Positions 52,522 through 63,093 of a stretch of 64,000 nt of DNA are shown here, in pieces. The notes beneath the pieces were generated by a model. That model had not been told where the DNA came from, did no database searches, and saw nothing but the letters and a program-made list of their open reading frames with translations. The translations under genes and the position numbers were made by a program. The DNA lies in NCBI RefSeq assembly GCF_002294985.1, contig NZ_NSGE01000001.1, positions 310,001 through 374,000 on the forward strand. The letters are read 5' to 3'. Source of the DNA: Mesorhizobium sp. WSM3862. GTDB taxonomy: Bacteria > Pseudomonadota > Alphaproteobacteria > Rhizobiales > Rhizobiaceae. Position 1 is the first letter of the stretch. Every line of letters starts with the position of its first letter.

Positions 52522-53334
52522 TCAAGCCTTGCCAGGCACCGTCCTGATCACCGTGCCCCAGGGATCTTCACGCGTCGTCTCGGCCTTCACGTTATCCGAG
52601 CGCATTTCGACCCAGGCGAGGCCCGAGCGAGAGGGATCGCGGCGGCCGGCGCCGGCGCTGCGCCAGGAATTGGCACCGATATGGTGGTGGTAGTGGCCGG
52701 AGGACAGGAACACAGCCTGACCGCCATATTTGGCGACCGTGTCGAAGCCGAATTCGTCATGCCACCACGCTTCGGCGTCTTCCGGACGCCCGACGCGCAG
52801 GTGGACATGGCCGACAATGGTGTTTTCCGGCGCTCCCTGCCAGCCGGCATCACCGACGGGCACGCTGGCGACGACCGCGGGGAGGTTCAGCCGCTCGGTC
52901 GACATTGCGATCTTGTCGCCGTTCCATTTCCAATCCTGCGGACGGCGATCGGCGTAGATCTCGATGCCGTTGCCTTCAGGGTCGGTGAGGTAGAGCGCCT
53001 CGCTGACCAGATGGTCCGAGGCGCCTTCGATGCCGATCCGGTTGGCGGCGGCATGGCTGATCCACCGGCCGAGATCGGCGCGCGACGGCAGCAGGAACGC
53101 AGTGTGGAAAAGGCCGGCGCTGCGCGGGTCGTCAGGCTTGGCCGAGGCATCCTGCTCCAGCACCAGCAGCGGGCGGCCCGCGGCGCCGAGGGTGATCGCG
53201 CCATCGGCGCGGCTCAACTCCTGCAGGCCGACGACGGCACGATAATAGGCGGCAAGGTTTTCGGCATCGCGCGCCTTCAACCCGACACGCGCGACGCTGA
53301 CCGGGGTGGTCGCGGCAAAAGGCAGTTCGCTCAT
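52522..53334 (-). CDS. VOC-family protein, two-domain (catechol 2,3-dioxygenase-like)
   Basis: 270 residues with two VOC modules. The first (about 10-130) contains VARVGLKARDAENLAAYYRA and ALYLTDPEGNGIEIYADR. The second (about 165-265) contains NTIVGHVHLRVGRPEDAEAW and the His-rich FLSSGHYHHHIGANSW. The pattern matches CatE-like glyoxalase/dioxygenase proteins, with a metal bound by His and Glu residues. The substrate is unknown. The ATG at 53334 follows GGAGA. It is divergent from an alpha/beta hydrolase, with a 13-bp dyad (53452-53464) between them. Confidence 0.8.
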   Translation of the reverse strand: MSELPFAATTPVSVARVGLKARDAENLAAYYRAVVGLQELSRADGAITLGAAGRPLLVLEQDASAKPDDPRSAGLFHTAFLLPSRADLGRWISHAAANRIGIEGASDHLVSEALYLTDPEGNGIEIYADRRPQDWKWNGDKIAMSTERLNLPAVVASVPVGDAGWQGAPENTIVGHVHLRVGRPEDAEAWWHDEFGFDTVAKYGGQAVFLSSGHYHHHIGANSWRSAGAGRRDPSRSGLAWVEMRSDNVKAETTREDPWGTVIRTVPGKA

Positions 53335-53451
53335 CACACTCTCCGTTCGGGCGCCGATCTCACGATGGGCAGTCGCGCCGACGTTTATTAGTCATTCCTG
53401 TTCCCTCTCCAGATCGTTCATCACCATCGTTCACACAAGGTTGAAAGAATC

Positions 53452-53464
53452 GAACACGTTGTTC
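53452..53464. promoter_or_regulatory. Dyad GAACA-N3-TGTTC (candidate operator)
   Basis: A perfect 5-bp-arm dyad in the 198-bp divergent gap between the VOC and RBBP9-like genes. It is not the alphaproteobacterial LexA box, which is a direct repeat of GTTC. Confidence 0.4.
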
Positions 53465-53532
53465 ACCTTTGTGATGCCACTGCATCCCACCGGCCGGTTG
53501 CATCAGACAGGGGCGCTCGCTACATCGGCGCC

Positions 53533-54090
53533 ATGAAAGTCAAGGACGCCGATATTCTCATCATACCGGGCTACACCAATTCCGGGCCCGAGCACTGGCA
53601 GACCCGGTGGCAATCGAAGCTATCGACAGCGCGCCGGGTCGAGCAGGCCGAGTGGACGAAACCCGTGCGCGAGGACTGGACAGCAAGTGTGGCGAAAGCT
53701 GTCAACGAGGCCGAGCGGCCGGTCGTCATCGTCGCGCATTCGCTGGGTGTGGCGGCGGCGGTGCAGGCGATCCCGCAATTCCAGAAGCCGGTCGCGGGCG
53801 CCTTCTTCGTGGCGCCGCCTGATGTCGCCAATCCGGAGATCAGGCCGAGGCACCTGATGACCTTCGGGCCCTATTCGCGCGAGCCCCTGCCCTTTCCGTC
53901 GATCGTGATCGCCAGCCGCAACGACCCGTTCTGCGCCTTTGAGGTTGCCGAGGACATCGCCGCCGCCTGGGGTTCGCTGTTCATCGACGCCGGCGACGCT
54001 GGCCATCTCAACCAGGACGCGGGCTTCGGCCCCTGGCCGGAGGGATCGATGACTTTCGCCAAGTTCCTCACGGAACTGAAGGAGCCTTGA
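53533..54090 (+). CDS. RBBP9/YdeN-family serine hydrolase
   Basis: 185 residues, the normal length of this small alpha/beta-hydrolase family. IIPGYTNSGPEHWQTRWQ is the signature N-terminus, VVIVAHSLGVAA contains the nucleophile Ser, SRNDPFCAFEVA the acid and DAGHLNQDAGFGPW the His. Activity is esterase-like and its substrate is unknown. The divergent VOC gene shares its control region. The ATG at 53533 lacks a strong ribosome site. Confidence 0.85.
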   Translation: MKVKDADILIIPGYTNSGPEHWQTRWQSKLSTARRVEQAEWTKPVREDWTASVAKAVNEAERPVVIVAHSLGVAAAVQAIPQFQKPVAGAFFVAPPDVANPEIRPRHLMTFGPYSREPLPFPSIVIASRNDPFCAFEVAEDIAAAWGSLFIDAGDAGHLNQDAGFGPWPEGSMTFAKFLTELKEP

Positions 54091-54102
54091 AACGCCGGCG
54101 CC

Positions 54103-54876
54103 TCAGGCGCCGATCGAATCCCGCATGCTCTTCAGCAGCGTCCTGGCGCCGAGCGAGATCAGCGTGTGGTCAGAGCCCATGGCGAGCAGGCGGTAGCCCA
54201 TCGACACGACGCGGCCGGCAACGGCCGGCTCGATGACATAGATCGCGGCGTGCTTGCCGGCCTTGCGCGTCCGCTCGGCGATCGAGGCGACCGTCTCCAT
54301 CATGCTTTCCAGCGTCGAATTGACGGTGGTGCCGTTCGACCAGGCGATCGAGAAATCCGACGGCCCGACGAAGATGCCATCGATGCCGGGCGTCTCGAGG
54401 ATCCCGTCCAGCGCCTCGAACGCCGCACGCGTCTCGACCATGGCAAAGGCCATGGTGCGCTGGTTCGAGTCGCGCAGCCACTCGGCATGGTCGCCCTTCC
54501 CATGGCGCGGGAAGGCATAGGTCGGGCCCCAAGAACGCTCGCCTATCGGCGGATACTTCATCGCTGCGGCGAACTGCCTGGCGTCGTCTACGGAATTGAC
54601 CATCGGCGCGATCACCGCCTCGGCGCCGAAATCGAGCGCCCGGCTCGCCATGTCGAAGCGCCCGACCGGGATGCGCACCAGCGCCGGCTTGTTGGCGGCA
54701 AGCACCGGCACCAGGCCGCGCAGAACGCTGTCCTCGTGGTGGCCGCCATGCTGCATGTCGAGGGTAACGGCATCAAAGCCCTGCTTGGCGATGATCTCTA
54801 CCGTCAGCGCGTCCGGCACGCCGGACCAGGCGGTGAACAGCGTTTCGTCGGCGGCCAGGCGGGACTTGAGCGACAT
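54103..54876 (-). CDS. HpcH/HpaI-family class II aldolase
   Basis: 257 residues of the pyruvate-dependent aldolase family: FTAWSGVPDALTVEIIAKQG, VTLDMQHGGHHEDSVLRG, RIPVGRFDMASRAL, the metal ligands Glu (MVETRAAFEAL) and Asp (VGPSDFSIAW). It would cleave a 2-keto-hydroxy acid, such as a 4-hydroxy-2-oxoheptanedioate-type compound, to pyruvate and an aldehyde. The ATG at 54876 has AAGGAA 6 nt upstream. It converges on the RBBP9-like gene. Preceded on the same strand by the DUF1476 gene, but a strong terminator separates them. Confidence 0.85.
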   Translation of the reverse strand: MSLKSRLAADETLFTAWSGVPDALTVEIIAKQGFDAVTLDMQHGGHHEDSVLRGLVPVLAANKPALVRIPVGRFDMASRALDFGAEAVIAPMVNSVDDARQFAAAMKYPPIGERSWGPTYAFPRHGKGDHAEWLRDSNQRTMAFAMVETRAAFEALDGILETPGIDGIFVGPSDFSIAWSNGTTVNSTLESMMETVASIAERTRKAGKHAAIYVIEPAVAGRVVSMGYRLLAMGSDHTLISLGARTLLKSMRDSIGA

Positions 54877-54928
54877 CGGAACTTCCTTGGTAACGATCCG
54901 CAGTCTCAGCCGGAAACGGCGGCAAGGC

Positions 54929-54958
54929 AAAGAAAACCGCCCGGCTGAGCCGGGCGGT
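54929..54958 (-). terminator. Rho-independent terminator after the DUF1476 gene
   Basis: A 10-bp perfect stem, ACCGCCCGGC/GCCGGGCGGT (54936-54945 with 54949-54958), has a 3-nt loop. On the minus strand it is followed by TTTTCTTT. Confidence 0.88.
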
Positions 54959-54976
54959 CGATTGGTCCAACGATTT

Positions 54977-55297
54977 TTACGTGTTCTTGACCTGCTCGAT
55001 CGCCTGCGCCATCAGCTCGTCCATGGTGCGGCGGATCTGATGGTCCGACTGGTTGACGCCCGCGGCGTCGAAGTCCTCGCGGATTTTGCGGAAGACGTCA
55101 TGGTCGCCGGCCTCCTCGATGTCGGAGACGACTACCGCTTTGGCATAGGCCTCGGCATCGGCTCCGCTCTTGCCCAGCTTTTCGGCGGCCCACAGGCCGA
55201 GCGCTCTGTTGCGGCGCGCCGAGGCCTTGAAGCGGAGCTCCTCGTCGAAGACGAATTTGCGCTCGAAGCCCTCTTCGCGGTCTTTCATGCTGCTCAT
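54977..55297 (-). CDS. DUF1476 protein, F1Fo-ATPase inhibitory zeta subunit
   Basis: The 106-residue all-helical protein matches the alphaproteobacterial zeta subunit: REEGFERKFVFDEELRFKA, RRNRALGLWAAEKLG and DHDVFRKIREDFDAAG. It binds the F1 sector and blocks ATP hydrolysis by rotation, preventing ATP waste. The start at MSSMKDRE includes two possible ATGs (55297 and 55288). A strong hairpin terminator follows. The atp operon itself is not in this window. Divergent from purC across 275 bp. Confidence 0.88.
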   Translation of the reverse strand: MSSMKDREEGFERKFVFDEELRFKASARRNRALGLWAAEKLGKSGADAEAYAKAVVVSDIEEAGDHDVFRKIREDFDAAGVNQSDHQIRRTMDELMAQAIEQVKNT

Positions 55298-55572
55298 GCG
55301 TCCCTCCGATCAAATCGATTCGCTTGGCTATGAATATCTGTGCTTACCCAGCACAAACCAAAAGGTCGCGGGCCGGTCAATATGCAACGTCCCATGCTGC
55401 GCTGCGGCATTTCGGTTCCGAAAGCGGTTGATCGGCTGGATTTGCCGATTGAGCAAACATTACGATTGCTATAGACACCGGCATTGAACGCACCCGTCGC
55501 CACAACTAATTTAGGCAGACGGACAGGAACTGGTCGCTTGCCGCCTGCCCGCCAATCCAGAGAAAAAATCAG

Positions 55573-56367
55573 ATGAAAAATCGCCGCCGCATTTACGAAG
55601 GCAAGGCCAAGATCCTTTATGAAGGACCTGAGCCCGGGACGCTGATCCAGTTCTTCAAGGATGACGCCACCGCCTTCAACAAGAAGAAACATGAGGTGGT
55701 CGACGGCAAGGGCGTGCTCAACAACCGCATCTCCGAGCACATTTTCAATCACCTCAATCGTATGGGCATCCCGACCCATTTCATCCGCCGGCTGAACATG
55801 CGCGAGCAGCTGATCAAGGAAGTCGAGATCATCCCGCTCGAGGTGGTGGTGCGCAACGTCGCCGCCGGCTCGCTGGCAAAGCGCCTGGGCATCGAGGAAG
55901 GCACGGTTCTGCCGCGCTCGATCATCGAATTCTACTACAAGGCCGATGCGCTGGACGACCCGATGGTGTCGGAAGAGCACATCACCGCCTTCGGCTGGGC
56001 CAGCCCGCAGGAGATCGACGACATCATGGCGCTGGCTATCCGCGTCAATGACTTCCTCTCCGGCCTGTTTCTGGGCGTCGGCATCCAGCTTGTCGACTTC
56101 AAAATCGAGTGCGGCCGCCTGTTCGAGGGCGACATGATGCGCATCGTTGTCGCCGACGAGATCTCGCCGGACTCCTGCCGGCTGTGGGACGTCGCCACTC
56201 AGGACAAGCTCGACAAGGACCGCTTTCGCCGCGACATGGGCGGGCTGGTCGAGGCCTACCAGGAAGTTGCCCGCCGCCTCGGCATCATGAATGAGAACGA
56301 GCCGCCGCGCCCGACAGGCCCGGTGCTCGTTGCCTCTTCCGAGCCCTCGAAGAGCACGAAGCACTGA
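55573..56367 (+). CDS. purC: Phosphoribosylaminoimidazole-succinocarboxamide synthase (SAICAR synthetase)
   Basis: 264 residues, full length. [20 protein letters not shown] is the ATP-binding start, [18 protein letters not shown] and [14 protein letters not shown] are the substrate loops, and [14 protein letters not shown] is the signature near the C-terminus. It joins aspartate to CAIR with ATP. The C-terminal 20 residues are variable. A 275-bp divergent gap precedes it; the TTGAGC (near 55449) and TATAGA (near 55470) elements there are only a weak promoter. purS starts 67 bp downstream. Confidence 0.96.
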   Translation: MKNRRRIYEGKAKILYEGPEPGTLIQFFKDDATAFNKKKHEVVDGKGVLNNRISEHIFNHLNRMGIPTHFIRRLNMREQLIKEVEIIPLEVVVRNVAAGSLAKRLGIEEGTVLPRSIIEFYYKADALDDPMVSEEHITAFGWASPQEIDDIMALAIRVNDFLSGLFLGVGIQLVDFKIECGRLFEGDMMRIVVADEISPDSCRLWDVATQDKLDKDRFRRDMGGLVEAYQEVARRLGIMNENEPPRPTGPVLVASSEPSKSTKH

Positions 56368-56434
56368 CTGCCAGCGCGGGCCTGCCGGAAACGGCGTGCC
56401 CGCCCTCCGCACTACCGATCACTCAGGAGTATCG

Positions 56435-56674
56435 ATGAAAGCCCGCGTCACCGTCACCCTCAAGAACGGAGTTCTCGACCCGCAGGGCAAGGCGATCGAG
56501 CACGCGCTCTCAGGACTGGGCTTCGACGGCGTCGGCCAGGTGCGGCAGGGCAAGGTCTTCGACATCGAGCTCACCGGAACCGACAAAGCCAAGGCCGAAG
56601 CCGACCTCAAGGCCATGTGCGACAAGCTTCTGGCGAACACGGTGATTGAGAATTATAGTGTGGCTATTACCTGA
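56435..56674 (+). CDS. purS: Phosphoribosylformylglycinamidine synthase subunit PurS
   Basis: 79 residues, the size of PurS. It begins MKARVTVTLKNGVLDPQGKA and contains GFDGVGQVRQGKVFDIELTG. PurS is the small structural subunit that lets PurQ feed ammonia to PurL in FGAM synthesis; a short PurL such as that at 59981 needs it. AGGAG precedes the ATG at 56435, which shows the longer frame to 56291 is not used. purQ follows after 110 bp. Confidence 0.95.
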   Translation: MKARVTVTLKNGVLDPQGKAIEHALSGLGFDGVGQVRQGKVFDIELTGTDKAKAEADLKAMCDKLLANTVIENYSVAIT

Positions 56675-56692
56675 GGTTGCAGCGCAGAGGTT

Positions 56693-56788
56693 ATGCCTGA
56701 AGCCACCAGCGATTTGATGTACAGGCTCCTGAAGCGCGTGCATCACCAGCGAACTCGCCGAAGACCAGAGGCCCTACGACCCAAATGA
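56693..56788 (+). other. Short ORF in the purS-purQ gap, possible gene remnant
   Basis: ATG at 56693 with AGAGG just before it encodes 31 residues beginning [20 protein letters not shown] and ends overlapping the purQ start. The [12 protein letters not shown] segment looks like the N-terminus of a longer rhizobial hypothetical. It may be a remnant or a leader peptide. The sequence gives no proof of translation. Confidence 0.3.
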
Positions 56789-57453
56789 AATCAGCCGTCG
56801 TCCTCCTGCCTGGGCTCAACCGTGACCGCGACATGATCGCGGCTCTGACCAAGATTTCCGGTCAGGCGCCGGCGACCGTCTGGCAAACCGACACCGAAAT
56901 CCCGGACGTCGACCTGATCGCCATTCCCGGCGGCTTCTCCTTCGGCGACTATCTGCGCTGCGGGGCGATCGCCGCGCGCATGCCGGTGATGCGGGCAGTG
57001 GCCGAAAAGGCGGCCAAGGGCGTGATGGTGATCGGCGTCTGCAACGGCTTCCAGATCCTGGTCGAGGCGGGGCTGCTGCCCGGCGCCCTGATGCGCAACG
57101 CCTCGCTGAAATTCGTCTGCCGGCACGTGAAGCTCGAGATCGCTAACGCGAACACGATGTTCACCCGCGGCTATCAGCCCGGCCAGATCATCCGCTCACC
57201 GGTCGCGCATCACGACGGCAACTATTTCGCCGACACCGAAACGCTGGCGCGCCTCGAAGGCGAAGGCCAGGTGGTGTTCCGCTATGCCGAAGGCACCAAT
57301 CCCAACGGCTCGATCAACGACATCGCCGGCATCGTCAGCGAGAAGGGCAATGTGCTCGGTCTGATGCCGCACCCGGAGAACCTGATCGAGGCGGCACACG
57401 GCGGCGGCGACGGCCGGGCGCTGTTCGAAGGCGCGCTTGGTATCGCCGCTTGA
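56785..57453 (+). CDS. purQ: Phosphoribosylformylglycinamidine synthase subunit PurQ
   Basis: 222 residues of a class I glutamine amidotransferase. Nucleophile Cys86 lies in [11 protein letters not shown], and the catalytic His/Glu pair in [10 protein letters not shown] near residue 195-205. [20 protein letters not shown] is the family signature. It releases ammonia from glutamine for PurL. It works with purS (upstream) and purL, which lies 2.5 kb further down after a lipoprotein gene, a DUF1127 gene and a MocR regulator. Confidence 0.96.
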   Translation: MKSAVVLLPGLNRDRDMIAALTKISGQAPATVWQTDTEIPDVDLIAIPGGFSFGDYLRCGAIAARMPVMRAVAEKAAKGVMVIGVCNGFQILVEAGLLPGALMRNASLKFVCRHVKLEIANANTMFTRGYQPGQIIRSPVAHHDGNYFADTETLARLEGEGQVVFRYAEGTNPNGSINDIAGIVSEKGNVLGLMPHPENLIEAAHGGGDGRALFEGALGIAA

Positions 57454-57508
57454 TCCTTTCAGACGATTCCTTCTGACCATTCTTTCAGACCAACGGGGCG
57501 GCCTGACC

Positions 57509-57919
57509 ATGAGACTGACGATTACTCGCCTTGCTCTCCTGGCCGCCGCCGGATTTGCGCTCGCCTCTTGCCAGTCCGGCTCGAAGACCACGCCGCCCCC
57601 CTCTGGCAAGAGCGCTTCCCTGCTTGCCATGGAGCAGGTCGCCATCGCCGCTCACAAGTGCTGGATCGCCAGCAAGGACCCGGCCTTCAAGCCCTATCAG
57701 ATGGCCAACGAGCTCAACTCCTACAGCGGCACGCCGCGCTTCCTGCTGGTGCCCGCCAAGCACTATGGCGGCAAGCCGCTGCTGGTCGTGCAAGCACAAG
57801 GCAATTCCCGCAAAGTGGACGTGTTCGGGCCGTTGATGGCCGAACCGCTGGGCGCGCGTATAGGCTCCGACATCGCGCGCTGGCAGGCCGGCAATCCATC
57901 CTGCGCCGCCGCCGCGTGA
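57509..57919 (+). CDS. Small lipoprotein of unknown function
   Basis: 136 residues with a type II signal peptide ending LASCQ, so the Cys at about 21 should be lipidated. The mature part has KCWIASKDPAFKPY, NSYSGTPRFLLVP and GKPLLVVQAQGNSRKV. It reads like a conserved rhizobial lipoprotein but I know no function. The ATG at 57509 is chosen because it places the signal peptide at the N-terminus; the frame opens at 57437. It lies 55 bp after purQ on the same strand. Confidence 0.7.
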   Translation: MRLTITRLALLAAAGFALASCQSGSKTTPPPSGKSASLLAMEQVAIAAHKCWIASKDPAFKPYQMANELNSYSGTPRFLLVPAKHYGGKPLLVVQAQGNSRKVDVFGPLMAEPLGARIGSDIARWQAGNPSCAAAA

Positions 57920-58085
57920 TTCGGCCGTAGGCCAATTCCTGCAAATGCAAGATTGACGGTCGGTTTTCGCGCTCGTCCTGCAGTCGCAATCAACATACCG
58001 ACGAAGCTCTGTTCGCGGCCCAAAACCGCGAAGCGTCTTGGGAGAACGACATGCATCGCAACAACTAAGGGCGGTCGCGCCGGGC

Positions 58086-58325
58086 TTAGTCCCAGAACGG
58101 CCTGATACCTTCGCGATGGGCGTCGCAGCGCGAAATGCCGATGTCGTTGAGCTGCTCGTCGGTCATCTCCAAGAGCGCAAGGCGTCCGCGACGGCGTTCC
58201 AGCATTCGGTCGATTTGCCTGGCGATGGCACGAAGCACGAATACGACCCGGTCAACGAACCCGCGGCGCCCCGACGGGCGGCCGTGCAATTCGGCGCTGT
58301 CATGGAATGTATCAATTGTATTCAT
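58086..58325 (-). CDS. DUF1127 domain protein
   Basis: 79 residues ending LLEMTDEQLNDIGISRCDAHREG, the hallmark of DUF1127. The middle is Arg-rich (RQIDRMLERRRGRLALLEM). Related small arginine-rich proteins bind RNA and tune phosphate or virulence regulation in alphaproteobacteria. The ATG at 58325 is used; the TTG at 58334 is less likely. A repeat TATCAATTGTA lies in its first codons (58310-58320) and again 32 bp upstream. It is divergent from a MocR regulator at 58418. Confidence 0.8.
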   Translation of the reverse strand: MNTIDTFHDSAELHGRPSGRRGFVDRVVFVLRAIARQIDRMLERRRGRLALLEMTDEQLNDIGISRCDAHREGIRPFWD

Positions 58326-58352
58326 CTTGATCAACCAATTCTATCAATTGTA
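58310..58352. promoter_or_regulatory. Two direct repeats TATCAATTGTA (candidate MocR operator)
   Basis: Identical 11-bp copies at 58310-58320 and 58342-58352, 32 bp apart, i.e. three helical turns. One lies in the start of the DUF1127 gene and the other in its promoter region, in the gap shared with the divergent MocR gene. MocR/PdxR-type regulators often bind spaced direct repeats. Confidence 0.55.
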
Positions 58353-58417
58353 CTCTATTCACCCGCGTTTTCATATCGATTGACTCGTCGCGCGATGCAA
58401 TATAAAAAATTGTCACC

Positions 58418-59827
58418 ATGACAAATTGGCTCCCAGACCTCGCTTCCGGTTCCGGCCCTCTCTATCAGCGCCTTGCTGACAGCATTGAGTCAGATATCGA
58501 CAAGGGCGTCATCGATGCGGGTGCAAAACTGCCGCCGCAGCGCGACCTCGCCTACGACATTGGCACTACGGTCGGCACGGTCGGCCGGGCCTATCAGTTG
58601 CTGCGCGAGCGCGGGCTGGTGAGTGGGGAGGTCGGGCGCGGCACCTATGTGCTCGCGCAACGCGCGGAGAGCCCCAAGCCCGAGCTGCAGCCCGCCGCGC
58701 TCGGAACGCGGCTCATCGACGCGCCCCGCGGCAAGCTGCGCTTCGACAGCACCGCCGCCCCCGATGTCGGGCAAGGCGCACTGATTGCCGAACTGCTGGC
58801 GCGGACGGCGGAGGAGCACCCTCACGACATTTCAAGCTATACCAGGGATTTCCCCGAGCGCTGGTTCGAGGCCGGCGGCCTTTGGCTCAAGCGCAATTCC
58901 TTTCACCCCTCGCCCGATTCGATCGTGCCGACGCTTGGCACCCATGCGGCGGTGATGGCGGCGATCGCGGCGCTCACCACGCCTGGCGACACGATCGTCT
59001 TCGAGCATCTCACCTATTCGCAGATCTCGCGCAGCGCCGGTCTGATCGGGCGCCGTACCGCGCTGGTCTCGGCGGACGATGAAGGTCTCGATCCCGACGA
59101 TTTCGAACGCGTCTGCGCGCAGAAACACCCGAAGATGATGTTCGTGATGCCGACGGCGAAGAACCCGACGCTGGTGACGCTGTCGGCGGAGCGGCGCCAG
59201 GCGATCGCGCGCATAGCGCGCGAGTACAATGTCGTCCTGATCGAGGATGATCTCTATGGCGAATTGACCGACGATCCGACGCCACTGCTCGCCGAATACG
59301 CCCCTGAGCGCACGATCGTCGCCGGCGGCCTGTCGAAGTCAGTCGCCGCCGGCGTGCGCGGCGGCTGGCTGTCCTGCCCGCCCGCCTACCGCCACCGCAT
59401 CCGCGTGGCGCACAAGATGATGACCGGCGGGCTGCCTTTTCTGCTGGCGGAGGTTGGAACAAGGCTGGTGATGTCCGGCCAGGCCAGCGACATCCGCAAG
59501 CGCTGCATTGCCGAGATCCAAGCTCGTGTCCATGTCGTGCGCGAGACGCTGGCTGGCTTTGATTTCAAGGCGCGGGACAATGTGCCCTTCGTCTGGCTCA
59601 CCTTGCCGGATCCTTGGCTCTCGGGTACCTTCAAGAATGCCTGCCTGGCGCAGGGCTTGCTCATCGACGACGAGGACGAGTTCAAGGCCGGTCGTTCCGA
59701 GCAAGTCTTCCACGGCGTCCGCTTCGGTGTTTCGCAACCCGGGCAAAGCAAGGATGTCGCCGGTGGCGTCGCGGTCATCCGCCGCCTGCTCGACGAGGGC
59801 CGCGCCGGCTACGACAGTTTTTCCTGA
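58418..59827 (+). CDS. MocR-type transcriptional regulator (GntR HTH + aminotransferase domain)
   Basis: 469 residues. A GntR winged helix (about 10-80: LYQRLADSIESDIDKGVIDA, LPPQRDLAYDIGTTVGTVGR) is joined by a linker to a fold type I aminotransferase domain (about 125-465). That domain has VPTLGTHAAVMAAI, PTAKNPTLVTLSAERR and the PLP lysine in AGGLSKSVAAGVRGGW. Such proteins sense amines, amino acids or PLP. There is no ribosome site before the ATG at 58418, and a TTGACT/TATAAA promoter would place transcription start within a few bases of it, hinting at a leaderless mRNA. It sits between purQ and purL. Confidence 0.88.
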   Translation: MTNWLPDLASGSGPLYQRLADSIESDIDKGVIDAGAKLPPQRDLAYDIGTTVGTVGRAYQLLRERGLVSGEVGRGTYVLAQRAESPKPELQPAALGTRLIDAPRGKLRFDSTAAPDVGQGALIAELLARTAEEHPHDISSYTRDFPERWFEAGGLWLKRNSFHPSPDSIVPTLGTHAAVMAAIAALTTPGDTIVFEHLTYSQISRSAGLIGRRTALVSADDEGLDPDDFERVCAQKHPKMMFVMPTAKNPTLVTLSAERRQAIARIAREYNVVLIEDDLYGELTDDPTPLLAEYAPERTIVAGGLSKSVAAGVRGGWLSCPPAYRHRIRVAHKMMTGGLPFLLAEVGTRLVMSGQASDIRKRCIAEIQARVHVVRETLAGFDFKARDNVPFVWLTLPDPWLSGTFKNACLAQGLLIDDEDEFKAGRSEQVFHGVRFGVSQPGQSKDVAGGVAVIRRLLDEGRAGYDSFS

Positions 59828-59980
59828 CCTGCCCTTTCCTAAGCGCCTCGCGCTACCGGCCGGTGCCGGCGCAGCGGTTTACCGGCGTTTTCGTCGTGCT
59901 TTGGGGGTGTATCGCTCGAAAGCTTGCGATAAGAGAAGACTCAGAAGAGCCCCCTCTCCCACGGATACCAATCGCCGCTC

Positions 59981-62208
<2,228 letters not shown>

Positions 62209-62212
<4 letters not shown>

Positions 62213-62733
62213 CCAGGCTGGCGGTCCGGGCGCTGCTTGCAGCGGTTTTCTGGCCGTCGCTGTTCTTTTTCTGGTTCCTCGGCCCGTTCGTCTTTCTGCT
62301 GCTGTCGACGACCTCGAGCGAGGTCTGTCCAAGGCTCGAAACGCGAGCCGAGTTCCTTGCTGCGGCGAACGGCGCAATTCCGTTGCTGGCCGCTCAGGAC
62401 CTCGTCTACGCCATTCCTGTTTTGTGCCTGGTGCTGTGGCAGCGCCTTTTGACGGAGCCGGCCCGGGCAAGGCATATCGTCACTTGCGTCAAGCTCTTCG
62501 CCATTGCAACCGCCATCGGAGCGCTTTGGGCGTATAGTTCTTCGCTTATGTGCGATGGCTACGGCCGGCCGTTTTTCTCCCCGGTCTGGCAGTGGACGAG
62601 CTACTTGCCGATGGTCGGCATCGCGATAAACGTGCCGCTCTACGTGCTGACCTTCAGCCTCGGTCGCGCCTACTCGACGCGCGAGGATGTGTCCGCCGGC
62701 GACGCGGCTCAGCCGGGTCGGAATATCCCGTGA
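62209..62733 (+). CDS. Small integral membrane protein of unknown function
   Basis: 174 residues with about four hydrophobic segments ([47 protein letters not shown] and [19 protein letters not shown]). The start is TTG at 62209, which overlaps the purL stop as TTGA, a coupling arrangement. No family is recognised and codon use looks like its neighbours. It might be a late addition between purL and bolA, which are usually closer. Confidence 0.6.
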
Positions 62734-62840
62734 AGCCTCGGTCACGGATGGAACGGCTTCAATCCGGACCGGAAAGGCTCTACGCTTATCCCCGACTCTC
62801 ATCGCACGGGCTGCGCCCCCTCGAAAACAGGATTTCTGCC

Positions 62841-63074
62841 ATGGCAATGGATGCGCACGACATCGAACGGCTGATCAAGGAAGGCATTCCGGACGCCAAG
62901 GTGACGATTCGCGATCTGGCTGGTGACGGCGACCACTACGCTGCCGAAGTGGTGGCCGAGAGCTTCCGCGGCAAAAGCCGCGTCCAGCAGCACCAGATGG
63001 TCTATGACGCGCTGAAAGGCAATATGGGCGGCGTGCTGCATGCGCTCGCCCTGCAGACCAGCGTTCCGGACTGA
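62841..63074 (+). CDS. BolA-family protein
   Basis: 77 residues of the short BolA type: DIERLIKEGIPDAKVTIRDL, GDHYAAEVVAESFRGKSRVQ with the conserved His and the QHQMVYDALKG helix. BolA proteins pair with monothiol glutaredoxins to bind a 2Fe-2S cluster and regulate iron metabolism. In most rhizobia this gene follows purL and precedes a monothiol glutaredoxin gene; here the next gene is a ZIP transporter on the opposite strand, so the glutaredoxin must lie elsewhere. Confidence 0.9.
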   Translation: MAMDAHDIERLIKEGIPDAKVTIRDLAGDGDHYAAEVVAESFRGKSRVQQHQMVYDALKGNMGGVLHALALQTSVPD

Positions 63075-63093
63075 GTGTTGACGCCGCGGTTGT

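Noticed and set aside
53416..53432. LexA box (GTTC direct repeats)
   Set aside because: The two GTTC copies are separated by 9 bp, whereas the alphaproteobacterial site requires 7.
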